Shown here in pieces: positions 63,729-64,000 of a stretch of DNA of 64,000 bases. The notes beneath the pieces were generated by a model. That model saw only the letters and a program-made list of their open reading frames with translations, did not search any database and had not been told where the DNA came from. This stretch comes from Alkalihalobacillus sp. BA299. GTDB taxonomy: Bacteria; Bacillota; Bacilli; Bacillales; Bacillaceae_F. How positions within the stretch are numbered: position 1 is the stretch's first letter; each line of letters begins with the position of its first letter. Both the position numbers and the translations under genes were made by a program. The DNA lies in the NCBI RefSeq assembly GCF_017745675.1, contig NZ_JAFLJM010000002.1, positions 310,001 to 374,000 of the forward strand. Direction: 5' to 3'.

Positions 63729-64000
63729 TTATACAATGTTCACATTTTCTTTCATCGTTCTCATGACCGATTCACAATTTTGAAAATCAAGCGGCTTGCT
63801 GAACAAGTACCCCTGGGCATGATTGCACCCTTCATTTCGAATGAGGAGCAATTGCTCTTTCGTTTCTACTCCTTCACATATGACAGAGAAATTTAAGCTT
63901 TTGGCCATCGAAATGATTAGTTTGACAATCGCATGGTTTTCTTGGTCCTCACTGGATTGCTGGAGAAACGATTTATCGATTTTTAACGTATTTATGGGAA
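63729..64000 (-). CDS. EAL-domain protein, C-terminal part (cut by window edge)
   Basis: The last 90 codons of a minus-strand gene enter from the right edge and end in TAA at 63729. They carry LKIDKSFLQQ, IISMAKSLNFSVICEGVET and GCNHAQGYLFSKPL, the closing motifs of cyclic-di-GMP phosphodiesterase EAL domains (KxD, ExVET, QGY.FSKP). The catalytic EAL motif and any sensor domain lie outside the window. It would degrade c-di-GMP, which often controls exopolysaccharide formation. Confidence 0.9.
   Translation of the reverse strand, partial: PINTLKIDKSFLQQSSEDQENHAIVKLIISMAKSLNFSVICEGVETKEQLLLIRNEGCNHAQGYLFSKPLDFQNCESVMRTMKENVNIV

Noticed and set aside
63978-63990. A further copy of the array cap
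   Set aside because: TTTATCGATTTTTAACG inside the EAL gene resembles the cap but encodes the conserved LKIDKSF motif; it is explained by coding.

Overview
This window is a chromosomal stretch of an AT-rich Gram-positive endospore-former type bacterium, most likely Bacillaceae. The pointers are the Bacillus-style exopolysaccharide genes, LytR-CpsA-Psr (LCP) proteins, a TagO-type phosphotransferase, LytB/LytC-like wall enzymes with cell-wall-binding repeat 2 (CWB2) domains, a SigD-like promoter, an eps-associated RNA element and a yybP-ykoY manganese riboswitch. I cannot name the species. Almost every gene serves the cell envelope, and most lie on the minus strand.

Region 1 (1-16.7 kb, minus strand) is an exopolysaccharide locus. 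Transcription enters with a Wzz/YveK chain-length protein, a CpsD-type tyrosine kinase and a YwqE-type phosphatase. A 53-codon gene not recognised as any known family and an EAR-like antitermination RNA follow, then an EpsC-type 4,6-dehydratase, galU and a lone type IV prepilin-like gene. A second dehydratase heads a unit (dehydratase, aminotransferase, initiating sugar-1-phosphate transferase, acetyltransferase) that matches the diacetyl-bacillosamine/EpsC-N-M-L logic. Two GT4 glycosyltransferases, a further glycosyltransferase-like protein and a Wzy polymerase complete it. No flippase is visible; the transcript continues past base 1. Two LCP genes (16.9-18.9 kb, plus strand) diverge from the locus and could attach polymer to peptidoglycan.

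Region 2 (19-47 kb) is a second wall-polymer supercluster. It holds a TagO/WecA initiating transferase, several glycosyltransferases, a UDP-HexNAc dehydrogenase, a two-gene ABC exporter and a secreted heparinase-type lipoprotein. Interleaved are four exported proteins with CWB2 domains (a SpoIID/LytB protein in permuted order, a LytC-like amidase, a subtilisin and a GH18 hydrolase) and an NlpC/P60 endopeptidase with a SigD-like promoter. CWB2 domains bind anionic wall polymers, so this cluster plausibly makes the polymer that its neighbouring enzymes bind.

Region 3 (47.4-54.2 kb, minus strand) is a self-contained uptake operon: substrate-binding lipoprotein, alkaline-phosphatase-superfamily hydrolase, two permeases, ATPase, DeoR regulator and PHP phosphoesterase. 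It probably imports and dephosphorylates an organophosphate.

Region 4 (54.5-64 kb) contains a small kinase-like gene behind a manganese riboswitch, a roughly 1,790-residue LysM/Ig-like/GH18 surface protein, a NERD protein, a glutamate-rich lipoprotein and the C-terminus of an EAL protein. Four intergenic arrays (47.1, 55.5, 61.5 and 63.0 kb) share an unusual repeat with an exact 21-bp period and an identical capping unit. They are the best candidate here for an undescribed element.
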